Shown piece after piece: positions 9,643-22,787 of a stretch of DNA of 64,000 bases. Position 1 is the first letter of the stretch. Each line of letters opens with the position of its first letter. The notes under the pieces were generated by a model. It searched no databases and had not been told where the DNA came from. It saw only the letters and a program-made list of their open reading frames with translations. This stretch comes from Chamaecrista fasciculata (taxonomy: Eukaryota > Streptophyta > Magnoliopsida > Fabales > Fabaceae), in NCBI GenBank assembly GCA_003254925.1, contig QANZ01037815.1, forward strand, positions 69,093 to 133,092, given 5' to 3'. A program made the position numbers and the translations under genes.

Positions 9643-11717
9643 TTCCCTGCAGTGATGGCTATTTTGTGTTTGATCCAAGCTTAAGTTTTAAATAATCGGT
9701 TGGCAATTTCACACCCTCGGAGCTGGCATTTGTTTTTTTTGCTTTCAGATTTAATCATGCAACTGAAGCGGGATTTTAGCATACATCAATTTGTACCATT
9801 TACTTGGTGTGACTTTAGTAGAATAGTATAATTCCCTTCCTGAATGCATTTCAGATTAAGAAACTTGGGAAGAAATCTTGAACGAAAACAAGTATTCTTT
9901 TTCTAGACAGCATAACGGCATCAAGTTTTGTAGTTCCTTATTAATCTGGAAGGATGTCTTCCAGTTGCGGATAAAAACACCTCTTATTTCTGATTTCTTT
10001 CAGATTCTACTATTTTTCTTGATATTTTTATCATTCGGATTAAAGTATCGAATTTAAATGGTCATCAATTAAAGTTACGTGTCACCTTCGGTTGTGATTT
10101 TAGATGCGTCAATCATTCTGTAGCAGCTGTCGTGAAGATTTGTTTCTTTGGTTTTGAACGATAAATCGTATTTTGCGACTGAGTTGACGATTGTGCAAAA
10201 TAGTTAAACAATGAAACATCGGAAAGCAATGCAATAATTACATATCAACCAAACTCTTCACGGGGAAAATGTTTTACCAAATTGTGATCAGAATTAAGGG
10301 ATAAATCTTTTTCCCTTCAGTTGTATAAGAACTATGAATAATAGATATTACCGCAGGTCTAACACCAGCTGGCCCCAAAATGTCTAAACCAATTTCTTTT
10401 CTTTCTATTCTTTTGCAGGGGACGAGATTCACTTGTTCCATCCAACTTTTTTATTAGACGCTTGCCTTGACATTAACGCGCACAAGAAAATCGCTAAAAA
10501 TTTAAAAAAAAAATGAAGTAACCAACTCGTCTTGGATAGACGCTAGAACATCCAAGTAATTCTAAAATGATTCAAATTGTTTCCTTCACTTCACCAGAGC
10601 AGAGATCTCGTTTTGTTAATTTAACTAGTAGTAAGCACTGCATATAAATACCATAGCCCACAATACATCCATAATTATGCCAAAAATTTATCTTCCAACG
10701 GAACATTCCTCAAGGTTTAATTGAGTGACTGAGCTCCAATCTTATGCTTATATCTATCAATAAAATAAATTCAACTTCCCCACTTTTATTAATTGAAAAA
10801 AGAAAAAAGCAGCGAAACGAAGTAAAAAGGACCAGGCTGATTCAATGCTCATGACTAACACTTAACCACTGTTTTACACAGGTCCCGACTCAAGTCCTGA
10901 ATAAAGACGCGTTATGCCTTGGCCCTGAAATGGTAGGATGATACAAACTATATCAACATCAACATCAATTTACAAAATATAGACCCAAAGAATTCATCAA
11001 ACAATTTAAAAGTCTCCAACCCACAATAGTACGATCACGGGAATCATAAATTATAGCAGGCAGTGTGTAGTCCCTATATTACTCAATAAAAGAAAGAAAA
11101 GGAGACAGGGAAACAAAGCACACTTATGATTAAGATTTTGTCAACATGGAAAGCAGTTTCCCACCATACAAAATTTCAATGATCCAGGACGGCATAGAAT
11201 TCTGTAAAAAGGTTTTATTCGGTAAAAAAGATATGAAGTGTGAAGTGTCATAATCGCTCAAAATCAGGTTCCCATATAGCAGATAAGGATGTCACTAAGC
11301 AATGGAATGCAAATGCCATATAAAACCGAATGCACACACCAAACCCCTTCCTCATCAACCTAGGGAAAAAATAGAAGAGAACCAATTTGCAGGAATTCTT
11401 TAAAATTAATAGCTTTGAGCCGTTAAATATAGTGACACTAGCAATTACTATAACTAGAATGATAGAAATTATTCCAGCTTACAGATACTTAAGAATGCTG
11501 AATGCGTAATTCCATGATTTCTTTCTCTCTCTTCACTCCTTTATTTTGTTTATTCAGAGAGAGAAAAGAAGACAAGAGGACAAAAGGAAGGGGATCAATA
11601 GATATACTCAATAACAAAAAGAAAAACAAAGCAATAGAGTCACATTCATCAATGGAAAAAACATGTGCTAAAAGTCCAAAAAAAGAAAAAAAAAATAGAA
11701 ACCTGCAACACAGCAAG
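9643..11717. other. 3' UTRs and intergenic between DTC and EF-P
   Basis: The first 200-300 bases are probably the DTC 3' UTR. The part adjoining 11717 is the presumed 3' end of the minus-strand EF-P gene. No coding frame or repeat family was recognised between them. Confidence 0.45.
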
Positions 11718-14700
11718 TTACCTTTCCATGTAATAGTCATCCTCTGTATTAACGACTATGGCATCACCAACTACGATGTGGGTGGGCACCTATGAGCCAT
11801 TTAGCATGCAAATAAACAAGACACATGCAGTTAGCATGATCAGCATTGAAGATTTAACTAGTTTCATTTTGCTTTCAAATTTCATACCAGGTGATTACAA
11901 CGGAATAAATTTCTAGCAAAAAATAAATATGACATAATATATATAGGTCAAATATGACATAATACAATATATACACACATTAATTCTTGGAAGTTGTCCA
12001 AGCATTATTGGAATGGAAGTTCCTAGTTAGAGTGATGAGTATATGTTGTTACACATCTTATGTATTGCATACCAATACCATGTATCTTTCCAGATAGTCT
12101 ATTCACTTTCAACCTAAATTGTTTTCTTGTACACATTTTGACTATAATGTGAGACAGCAGATTGTAAAATTAGATCACACATTTTTCAAGTTTGTGCTTT
12201 CAGGTTATTTGTGTACCCAGAAGGCATAGTGTTGCTTACAAGTTAAATCAGTTAAGTAGATGACTTGTTTTCTTGTCAATGTCTAGTTTTTTAATCAAAG
12301 GGGTCACACCCTTCACTCTTGCCAGGTGTAAAGTAAATAGTTGGTTTAGCACATGTCTGTTCCGTTGTAGAGCATAGAATAACTAACACCTGTTCTGCCA
12401 CTACCTTGGATATATTTGGGTTGGTTGAGTTGCCTCATCTGCCTGATTTTGATCACTTTGCTGCACTTACAGGACTGATAGTGACCCAGTGGAGAGGTAT
12501 GGTTTTATTGATTTTCTTTTAATTCTGTCAATGAGATGTCACATATTTCAGCCGTTTGTAGTTGCAAGTTAGTGTTTCTATGCAATTCTGCCTTGCTTGG
12601 TCTGTTGTATTTTGGTATGGACTATGGAGTTGATTTGAAACTTCAATTGAGATAATTGTGGAAGTTAAGCAGTCTGGATGTGCAGCTTATGGTTGTTTCT
12701 AGCGTTATATAATATAACAAGACCTTGGGTTTGGTTTCTACATGTTGCAGAACGCAAGGGAAGTGGCGGGTGGCTCATTGTGGTGCTTCCCCCTCACCCC
12801 CACCCCATCTTTGGTGAATACACAGGTTGAGTTTTGGCTTTCATAGATCACTTGAACATTGAAACATAAATAAGGGGGAAAACCATCAAACTTACTTCAA
12901 CTATAATGCCATTGTCCAGTACTACTTTTTTGTTCCTGAATTCAAGAAGATATACAAAGATTAGTACAATAGTTTTAACATTTCACTAGCAAAAGATGAC
13001 TCAAGCTGAGAAGCTATAATTTAAAAGTTAACTTCATGATTGCAGATAGCCGCATGTACTTATGCCACTCAAACTGCAAGATTCAGAAGCATGGATGATT
13101 TAGAAAAACACTAAATTTTAAATGGATTATGGATGAGAAGCCACAGGAAGAGAAGCTTTATTATACATAAATTAGGACAAGAGTTGGTAGCTACTTGAGT
13201 AGAGAACAGTGACTGAGAAATCAAGTTTAAGATTTAAACATTTCGGGTAGATTCAAGAAAGAAGGAATTAGGTGAAGAAAAGTTTGGATAGAAAGCCAAA
13301 TTGAAAGCACAACAAAAATGAAGGAGAATAGAAAAACTTAGGCTCCAAACCCATGATTCCTCAGGAAGCAGAAGTTGTGTAGAGGCTAGATGTTCTGACC
13401 CCATCAAGCGGAAGATAAGCCCAAGGTACTAAACAAAATGCTTGAATCATTTAGAGGGAAGTTTCTAAATTAATACTTGCATCTTTTGCTAGACTATTTG
13501 CAAGACAGACATAACACAAAAATGAAAGAAAATAGTCAATGCAGCTATTGACAGGTAACAAACAACATAGATGCTTAAATAAGCGCAGAATTAAATAACT
13601 TAATGAAATATTACCGTGGTGTGGTTGCAATCTCTTCCTTTACAATACATGTAACGCGTTTTGGAACAGATGCGGATAGCGGTTTGTCACCAAAAAAATG
13701 CACCTTAACTTTCATTTCATCTGTTAACCAGACAGCAATTGATGATTAACTACTAAATAAATGTCCGAAATAAGAAATAGCTACATTCAGAAAAGTAAAA
13801 TATTCTTCCTGTTAGCAAGCAAACAGTGAAACAACCACAAAAAGAAAAGCAATGATAGTTTAATGCATGTGAATAAACAATGTGTTGACAAGAACAACCT
13901 TGATGAATATTATGGATGCTTTATGGGCATATCAATGATCATGTAGCATGCAGCAATAAATATATCAGTGAATCTGACAATGACTCTTAGCATTGCTGAA
14001 AAAATTCAAAATGATTGGTGGCATACTGATACTAGTACCTTATTGAGACAAGGGTTTTAACTTTGAGTAGAAACATAATAGAAAAAATTCACAATTAACC
14101 AATATGAATTGTAAAACAGAAATAGAGCAGTGACCATGGATGGCCAGAGATAGATATTGACTATTTATCCACCTCGTAGGTAAACAACATTCTTGCCGAA
14201 TATGTCTCTGGACAACTCCACTTGATCCAGTGTATCAGAGCTGGCCACAGATAAGCAAAGAAACCACATTGATCAATTGTACTCGACAAGAATTTCTAGC
14301 AAACAACAGCAAACTAGGATGAAAGATGCAAACACTCACTCCATTAATACCACTGTACCGTCATGATCCATGCACATATACATGAAATTTTTTTCCTGCA
14401 CATAGACTCCTGCAAACGTTAACATGATTTATAAGCAGAGAAAACTAACACAAATCTATCACTAATCAGCAGAAGCAAACTGGACCAAATATCTCCCACA
14501 ATTCAACTTTCAAATTATCGTATTCTAAATTATAAAATGACCTAAGAAAACTGTTCTAAGGGATGCTTGAAGATTAGATAACTTGGAGCAAGTGCTTGCA
14601 TTACTGCATTAGTATGTTTAGTAGCATTTTAATAGCAGGACACAAACAGCCATTACTGGTCAATTGGCAGTCTCATTTGAATTCTCTATATCCTTTTGTA

Positions 14701-17274
14701 AAAAAGATGCCTTCCTATTTGGAATTTCAGGATTTTCTTATTTCAGTTCTCTCTTTCGATCTATATCAAGAATTCCTCAGAATGGAATTTTGGGACTCAT
14801 CAGCTTTAGGCTGTGATTGGCTTTTGGTGTCTCTTTCTCTCTTCCACGTGATTAAGGTACAGCCTGTGCATATAATTTGTACTTTGCACTCCCTGACACT
14901 AAATTGTTTTGTATTATTTTTAAGGCAGCAAACCGTAACATACAGTTGCTATCTGCTCACAATACGTAACCTACAAAGAATATTTGATCCAGCAAATTAA
15001 ACTGACATAATAGATAAGAAGGGACATACTTTCAACATCCTCATCTGTTCCAAATCGTTGTGTTACCTTGTTTCCATAGCCAATATCACGAAGCTCCACC
15101 TATCATCAGAAACAGCAATTGTTGTAGTTAGAAGTAAATATAAAATTAAAGCAAGTCCATAAGTTACAGTTCTATCAAATAATAGCAACGTAAATAAGTG
15201 TGGCATTTGACAAACCATGTTAAAAATGAAATTGCCTTTAATATTATAATCACTTGATTAATAAAACTTTACAGAGAGGATTAAAGCTAAATTAATATCC
15301 TCCCGGATATATTTCACATCTATTCAACCAAAAACGTAAAACTTTGATGTGTGAACATCTATTCGTAAATGTCATGAAAATCTACTGATTACTAGTCAAA
15401 CCAAAAGAGAAAAGGATTTAATTACTTATCCTGCTGAAAAATTCCCCAATTTTAAAATTTTCCTAATATTTCAAAGATACTTATCAACAATTTGGATTTG
15501 AGGTGATAAACTCACAAAATAATCAACATGCATTTTTGCTGTGTGAGTCGCCTATATAATAGATGGGGAAGCAAGGGAAAGCATTTTTGCCTATTCAAGT
15601 AATTTATTAATTGTCTACATATGCAACATGTATGACTCGCTATTTTTCTGTCCACATGCCTCCCCATCCATCATATAGGCGAAAAATAAAAAACAAATAT
15701 CCCTCAATGCAAACTCTGCAGAACAGGAGGAATGCACACTATTTTGTGCAGGCATCGGAGTTGATTTTACAGGTGCAATATTATACGGAGAGTGCATTTG
15801 ATGCCAAAAAGAAATTTTCTTCACAAAACAATAAATGAGCCTCTCATTCCCTTAGATATTATGTCTTTACATGGAAGCCTTTAGTAATAATAAACTCATG
15901 CTGCTTCTTTTCTAATCTAGTTTTCCTAATTCAAGTCAGTTGAAAATATACACCTGGTGCACATAAAAAATTCAATTATAGAAAGGCAACTGAAAAACAA
16001 AGGACTAATAATCTAGAATAAGTTGCCTGTCTGGGGTTGCTATCCAATCAAGCATATTTTAAAATGGAATGAATAAAGCTAAGGAAAAACCTTGATTGTG
16101 GCTTTTCCTCTTCCTTCATGAGAATGATCTACTTTAAGGACCTAATCAGAATTACACAACCAAATTAGTACAGATGTGGGACACCAAACTTCAAAGAATT
16201 AGTACAGAATTACACCAAACTTTAAATTAAGCTGCTCAACTAAGTAGTCAATCACCTGGTATGTGCGCCCTGAAAGCATCATATCAACAATAGAAATGTG
16301 AAGCAAATCCGTTAGTAAATATACATATCATAGGCGGGTGAGACCACCCAAGTTCAATAAACACAGTCAAGCTCAGTAATTCAGAGAAACCTTGTTTTTC
16401 AATGATATTCCCAACTCTAACCTGCAAAGAAAGTATGAGAAATTATGAAACAAAATCTATTTATCCCAAAGCAGAAAAACTAAAGTTGAAATTGTTTATG
16501 TGAAAATAACAGAAATCTATCTAATAATGAACAATGATGACCAACAAAGTCAGATAATTGCTCGCGACACAACTTTATCATCATAATTCAATACATCTTC
16601 AATATGGAATCTGAGTTTATATAGCATATTCACTGGGTGTCCGTTTGGATGGGCTTTCTTGCAAAACAATACAAGTTCTTCAATCAGATTTTTCGTATTT
16701 TTTTTTTCAGGATCTTCAATCGTTAGCTACTTGTACTATTATTATTCGGTTGATGAAGTTTAAAAAAATGGGGATATGCATTCCAAGAAAATCAGATAAA
16801 TTTCCACATTAAAAAAGATTGAAAATCAGATGTATCTGCAGTATTGACGAGTTGTAGCTCCAACGAGTAAGCGAGTTTCGTTATATACCAAATACTATTT
16901 ACATAGATCGTTTGAGATTTGAGAATAGCCAAAAACCTGCTTTGAGGAAAACAATTACTTGGAAGAACTGAAGCAGAGAGAGTTATATAACTTACTTCAG
17001 AACCAGAAACTCTGATTCCCCGGCATTGAATGGCGGACCACGGAGAATTAAGGAGGTTAAGAGTGGAGGAAGAACAGGTGGTTCGGCTGGTGACGGTGGA
17101 TGTAGCAGAAACCGAAGGGGGTAGTGAGTTGAGGGGTGGTGAAGAGGAGGAAGACGAAGCAGAAGAGAAGATCGGCGTTAAGGAAGTGCCAAGGAAGGAT
17201 GATAATCGACGCGAACAAGATGAAGCATTGAAGAGAGGCTTCCACGCCCTTTTTCCCAACTTCGCAGCTTGCAT
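11718..17274 (-). CDS. organellar (mitochondrial-type) elongation factor P
   Basis: EF-P enters the ribosomal E site and helps form the first peptide bonds and proline stretches in bacterial-type translation. Ten exons in transcript order: 17274-16996, 16421-16391, 16269-16256, 16141-16091, 15099-15030, 14409-14340, 14240-14173, 13720-13615, 12935-12896 and 11789-11718; 266 aa in all. The N-terminal 90 residues are rich in Ser/Arg with few acids (MQAAKLGKRAWKPLFN...), like an organelle presequence. Then come a KOW-like domain (VRVGNIIEKQGRTYQV), the modification loop, and two OB-type domains (VELRDIGYGNK; PKRVTCIVKEE; HIVVGDAIVVNTEDDYY). The loop position equivalent to the modified Lys34 of E. 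coli EF-P is Arg119. Exon 3 is only 14 nt. An upstream ATG at 17334 would add 20 residues. The TAA at 11718 overlaps a possible donor (AG|GTAACT), but the protein ends there as expected. Confidence 0.88.
11790..12895 (-). other. EF-P intron 9
   Basis: Between coding exons 9 and 10. It holds a stretch (about 12040-12840) whose composition and splice-like signals read better on the plus strand, for example TTACAG|GACTG near 12472 and TTGCAG|AACGC near 12749. No protein family was recognised in any frame. Confidence 0.4.
15549..15681. repeat. short foldback in EF-P intron
   Basis: The 24-nt arm at 15549-15572 (starting CGCCTATATAATAG) pairs with an inverted copy at 15658-15681, with about three mismatches, across an 85-nt loop. 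It lies in EF-P intron 4. It could be a small MITE or a hairpin-forming relic; no target duplication was identified. Confidence 0.45.
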
Positions 17275-17426
17275 CCTAACTTTACACAGTTCACGCCACC
17301 AAGCTTTTGCGACATCGCATGCCCACACTCTCAACTTTCAAGAGACGACGTCCAGATTTTCGACGGCGTCGTTTACCTGACTAATCCCAATATTTCTTCT
17401 TTTATTCATTTTTAAGGCCAAAGTCA
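17275..17426 (-). promoter_or_regulatory. EF-P leader / proximal promoter
   Basis: Region immediately upstream of the EF-P start codon on the minus strand. It includes the alternative in-frame ATG at 17334. No TATA box recognised. Confidence 0.3.
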
Positions 17427-17608
17427 TATTTCAGTCCCTCATGTTTGCTCAAAATTCTGTTTTGGTCTCTCAAGTTTTTTTCGTTCCGTTTTGGTCCCTC
17501 ATGTTTGCTCAAGGTTTCGTTTTGGTCCCTCAAATTTTTTTGTTCCGTTTTAATCCCTCATGTTTGCTCAAAGTTCCGTTTTAATCCCTCAAAATTTCAA
17601 AAAGTTCC
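17427..17608. repeat. three ~60-bp tandem repeats
   Basis: The units begin near 17427, 17489 and 17549, each with a TCCCTCATGTTTGCTCAA core followed by TTTTGGT or TTTTAATCCCTCAA. They resemble the terminal parts of plant foldback transposons (TTTTGGTCCCT). They lie about 150-330 bases upstream of the EF-P start. Confidence 0.6.
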
Positions 17609-18035
17609 ATTGTTTAGTCCTGACTTTTTTTCATCTACTTTTTTCGTTAAAAAAAAAAAAGCAAACTAACTTTCATTTCTAACAATTTTATTCTTTTGCA
17701 TTAAGGTCTTCTTTTTTATAAAAGAATAAAATTATTGGGAGATAAAAGTAAATTTTTTTTAACAAAAAAAAGTGAATAGAAAACAATCAAGTTGAGAAAA
17801 ACAAATAAATTCTAACCAAGTTGGGATTAAACTTTTTTTTATAACTTTTTATTTTTTATTCTCAAATTTACTTTGATTTAATTTATTTAGTGATAATTCT
17901 AATTGCGTAAAAAAAATTTATTAAGAGTAATTTACAACTAAAATAATTAAAATTTAAGGGATGATTGGAAGGATAATTTGAGAGTGATGTAGGGTGAGTT
18001 AAGATGATTTGAAAATCTATAAATTACTCAAATGC
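17609..18035. other. AT-rich spacer
   Basis: Homopolymer-rich AT sequence; nothing recognised. Confidence 0.4.
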
Positions 18036-18038
18036 TTA

Positions 18039-18468
18039 GGGTCTGATTGGTTGCCCTGTTTCCTGTTTCCATTTTCACTGAAAACAGGAAATATGTCTGA
18101 AAACGTGTTTTGTACAGTTTTTTTGGAAATGTTTTCTGGAAACATTTTCTGAAACAGGCTGAAAACAGGAAACGTCAAAAAGACGTTTCCAGTATTTCCA
18201 AAAACAAACTTATGATATTTTGCAACATTACACAAAAGTAAACTATTTAATCATGTTAATATCATCATTTAGCTATAATCAAACTTAAAAACATATAAAA
18301 ATTAGTGTTATTCAAGTTAACATAATTTAAATATGAATGAAAACGATTTTTTAACTTTATAAAACAAACATATTTCTTAAATATTGAAAATTTTGAAATG
18401 AAAATAGAATTCCAGAAATAGAAACAGAAAATGAAAACAGGAAACATTTTCTTAAACCAATCAGGCCC
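18039..18468. mobile_element. Tourist-like (PIF/Harbinger) MITE
   Basis: A 430-bp element with inverted ends: GGGTCTGATTGG at the left and CCAATCAGGCCC at the right, with further pairing of the GTTTCCTGTTTCCATTTTC type inside. It is flanked on both sides by TTA (18036-18038 and 18469-18471), the target duplication expected of PIF/Harbinger elements. Noncoding, so moved by an enzyme made elsewhere. Confidence 0.75.
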
Positions 18469-18471
18469 TTA

Positions 18472-21400
18472 ATTTTTCAACCTAAAAAATTTTCTATTAT
18501 CATTAATAAAAGCCTAAAAGCAGAGTACATCTGATCTTTGCCTGCCACGTGTCACTGTGCCTTAAATTATCATTAAAACTTTTTATGACTCTTTGACCAA
18601 TCCATGTGCACCATGTCATATATCATTTTATCTAACATTTTTAATCACCAATTTATATCTACATCTCAATCATATCGTTTCAACAACCAATCATATATTG
18701 CCATATGACAGTCCAGTCATGCCACATAAGCATTCGAAATGGCAAGTATAGAGGAACACATCACATTAATGACAAATTAAAGCAAAAATGTGAGAGTTTT
18801 TTCTTTCAAATATGGTATATTCCAATTAAATCCGTATAATTAGTAGATATATTGATGCTTATTGATCTGATATGGTATATTCCATTATGGCCTCCTAAAT
18901 TAGTAGCATTTAGCATGAATTGTTATAAATGTGATTTCATTGTCATTTGTCTATTGCAGGAAAGTTTTTAAATATTCAAATTCAATCATAATTATTTTTC
19001 TGTTATTTTTAAATATTCAAATAATTCAATCATAAAATTCATCTCTATTAATTTATCTTTATACTATAAATAATAGTCACGCAATTGTTCAGAGACCACA
19101 GTCACCTCTATGTAGATTCATGTGGTTGGATAGATTAACAAGGTCTATCATGGTATTGAAATTTGGAATTCATGTCTTCTATCATCTTCTATGGTAAGTT
19201 GTTAATCTATCATCTTATATCATCTAGCATCTTCAATAATAGTTACGAAACAGATAAAGCAATATATATATCATATTCTATCATCTATCATCTTCATGAA
19301 TTACGAATCCTCAACATGAATTACAAATTTTAGCAATTTGAAATGTTATATACTTATTCAATCTACTTTTTTTATATAGAATTCGCTACAATATTTAGTA
19401 TATAACATTTTTCAACCATATCTTGTGGTGTTTATTTTTTTTCTCATTGGAAAAGTTCCTTGCATTTTAGTGTTTTGGATTAACAGTTTGAATATACGTT
19501 GATGCAGAATAACAAATTGAGTTTGGAAAGAGAGAGGTAATATATTAAAGCCATTGTTTTTATTTATTTATTTATTTATGTTGTTGTGAGATTTCATTTC
19601 ACATTTGGATTTTTTAATTTTTGTCAAAGAAAAAGGTGTTGTTGTTTTGCTTTTCTTTTTTAAAAATATTTTATTATTAATTTAGAAATCTGGGTGTGAT
19701 GTGTTTTGTAGGAGTGTTATACATGTTCATAAGGATCACAAAGCACCCTCTTCGATCACAAAGCACCTTATTTATTCCTAACAAATTATGCACACCAAAG
19801 CGTTATTTTTAAAGCCATTATTATTTCCAATTGTCAACTTGTGCAAGCATCATCAAGCAAACTAAGGATATGATACAAGATCCTTCTTGGAGGATATCTC
19901 ATTCAACATACTCTTAGTGAAGCCAATTATATAGATCAAGTTCACCCTGGATATGATGAAATTCTCTTTCTTCAGTTTAAATAATAATCCTATAAATCCT
20001 ATAAATAATAAATATTAAATTTGATTCTTTCAAAATTAACATAGACAATCAATATTTATTGTATGATTGTGCACATAATTTACGTCAATCACTACATTAA
20101 AAATTAACGTAATCATACCTATTTTGAATATATGATATGATTGTTTATGATATAAGCACACCTATCTTGAATTATGTAAAACTCAAATATTTCTTAATTT
20201 TTTTATTTTGTATAAATAGAATATTATAAACATTATCGAAGTTCATACTTATTGAATTCATTTCATTTTTGAGTAAATCATATATACTTCTTGCAATTTA
20301 TGGTCATGAATAGTTACTCCTAATTTTTTGAGTTACTGATGAGAAAATATTGATATATGATTAAAGTTCCATTTTATGGTCATGAAGCTAATTTTTTTAA
20401 ATCATTTAAAATTTAATCAAATTAAATCAAATGCAATTTATCTTTAGTGGTTAGAATTTAATAGAGACAAATAATATAAAATATAAATTTTATTTGCCAA
20501 ATTATTTAGATAAAATGATAATTTAATATGTTATATGTATATATATACATATAACCGACACATTTTATTTCAATTAAAGCACATTATACTATGTTTTGCG
20601 AAGAAAACTTAATTAAATTGAATTTTTTTTACATGAATAAAATTGAATTATAAAAAAATGATACTCAAAATTCAAAATCATATATGCTCTAACGTTACAT
20701 GTCATGTAGTCTTCAATTAAAAAGAAAAAAAAAACATAAACATTGATAAGCAATACATATTACTATGAAATTAGTATATTATTTTTATTTCACATTACAG
20801 GTTTTCTCCCCTTAATAAACTGAGCTAAAAGGTTAAAGCTAACTTTCTATTGTACCATTAAAATGTATATGGAAGTAAAAAAAGAAAAAACCATGTGCCT
20901 ATACATATATAGGTTAAATATACAAAAGCATATGCCTATACTTTCCGTTGCCCATAATATTACTAATAATGCATGAAAATAGAGTTTTTCCTCTTCACGC
21001 TTCTTTTATATTGTTGATCGATGTCAATAAGTCAACCTCATCAAGAGCAAGTGAAAATATAGCATTAGACTCTTGAATATGCTCCCAAAGGCATAGTCGA
21101 TGATCAACTACAATCATAAATCCAACTATTACGAACCAAGTTTCAACCTGTGCAAAATTGAAAAATTGAATACACAGACCCCTTAGACATAACACCTTTG
21201 AACTTCTTCATGAAGGTTGACTTAATTGATGCTCGAATTTTCCCTCGCTAATGCATTTCGTGCAACATTCACATCTAATATAATTAGAGTTTATAGAAAT
21301 ATTCATAACAAATGAATAGTACAATGAATTACTAATTAGTTTAAAAAATAATGTAATCGTTTTGATTGCCTCACATTCTATTTGTGATATGAGTATTAAC

Positions 21401-22031
21401 CTTGGAGGTATTAGTTTTAATTTGAGATACCTAACTTAATTTGGAATCACATTGCATTATGAGCATACTAATTATAACACAAAAATTGGTATAGGAGGTT
21501 TCCAAAATATTGGTGACAAAATGATTGATTAGCCTGTATACCATATGAGTGGGCAGATTGGTCACAGAGTTTAATTCCATTCGCAATCCCCTATTTATTG
21601 GCATGGCAATGACTCATTTTGTCTTAATTGTAATTAAGGTAAACCAATCATTAACATGCACGTGTTCAAATTATTAATAAATGGATTGACAATGCATTGA
21701 ATTCAATTGAATCTAATTGAACATATTTAGTTGACAGTCGAACAATTAAGGAAAAAAACGACATGGCACCAAAAATGAAATGATATGGATAGACCGAAGA
21801 AACCCATTGGCTGCCAGTATGCCAATGTGGCAGAAGGCTAAATCGAAATCTAAATTTTAATAATACTAATGTGATGTGCGACATGTGTGTGACACATATA
21901 TAAATTAATTGGGACTATAATGAGTGTAGTGATTTTTAATTTTCAAAAATGAGTGTGAATCCTTTAAAAGATTTAGATATTAGTTATATTCTATTTTAAA
22001 ATATATTTTGGAATCATTTTTATGTTTAGTT
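18472..22031. other. gene-free AT-rich region
   Basis: About 3.5 kb of very AT-rich DNA. A small frame on the minus strand (21195-20995, 66 codons) has no recognisable similarity. TATCATCT-like short repeats occur at about 19180-19290. No gene supported. Confidence 0.45.
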
Positions 22032-22039
22032 ATCAATCC

Positions 22040-22779
22040 TAGGGGTGTTTGTGGGTTGGGTTGGGTTTATGGCGGGTTGGTTTGAGTTTGATTTTGGAAA
22101 AAAAAATATTTCAGCCCAAACCAAGCCAAATCAAATAACAGCGGGTTGGGTTGGGCGGGTTTGTGGGCCGGCCTATTCCAATTTGCAAATATTTTTTTTA
22201 TAAAAATATACTTGACTCCACAGTTTTTTTAATCTTTCATTTTTTTGTATTAAATTTTGATGAAAACAATTTCTTATTATTATAAATCAATTATAATATA
22301 ATATGATTGAAAGTTATATACACTCATCTAAAGAAGATGAAGTTAGTAGTAGGAAGATAGAAATATGAATTTAGTAAGTAAAATTGTAAAAATCTTAATT
22401 CTACTCTTTTAGATAAAAAGTGAAATTGATAAAAATTAAAGAGATTAAATTAATTAATTGAATGATTGACAACAAAATTATTAATTGAAAGTAAAGTCAC
22501 TTTACATAGTGTTAAAGCTAAGGGGGAATGACAACTCAAGAGTAATTTGTATTATACTAATTATTATTTATTTATGTATATATTAAAATAAAAAAAATAA
22601 AAGATATATAAATGGCGGGTTGGCGGGTTGGGTTGGGTTGAGCGGGCTCAGAATTTTGAAAATCGGAGCCCAACCCAAACCACTGCGGGCTAGGAATTTT
22701 CAAACCAAACAAACCCGTTAACCAAAACCTACGGGTTGGGTTGTTTTGGCGGGTTGGCCCAAAACGATGAACACCCCTA
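22040..22779. mobile_element. hAT-like nonautonomous element
   Basis: A 740-bp element with ends TAGGGGTGTT and AACACCCCTA, and an identical 8-bp duplication ATCAATCC on both sides (22032-22039 and 22780-22787). The 8-bp target site and CAGGGGTG-like ends are hallmarks of the hAT superfamily. Subterminal regions are packed with GGCGGGTTGG/GGGTTGGGTTG motifs in opposite orientations, like hAT transposase-binding repeats. No transposase is encoded. Confidence 0.85.
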
Positions 22780-22787
22780 ATCAATCC

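Noticed and set aside
14596-15000. 134-codon plus-strand frame
   Set aside because: It lies in EF-P intron 5 on the opposite strand, has no recognisable domain and an irregular composition.
20995-21195. 66-codon minus-strand frame in the repeat island
   Set aside because: No recognised family, no splice or promoter context.
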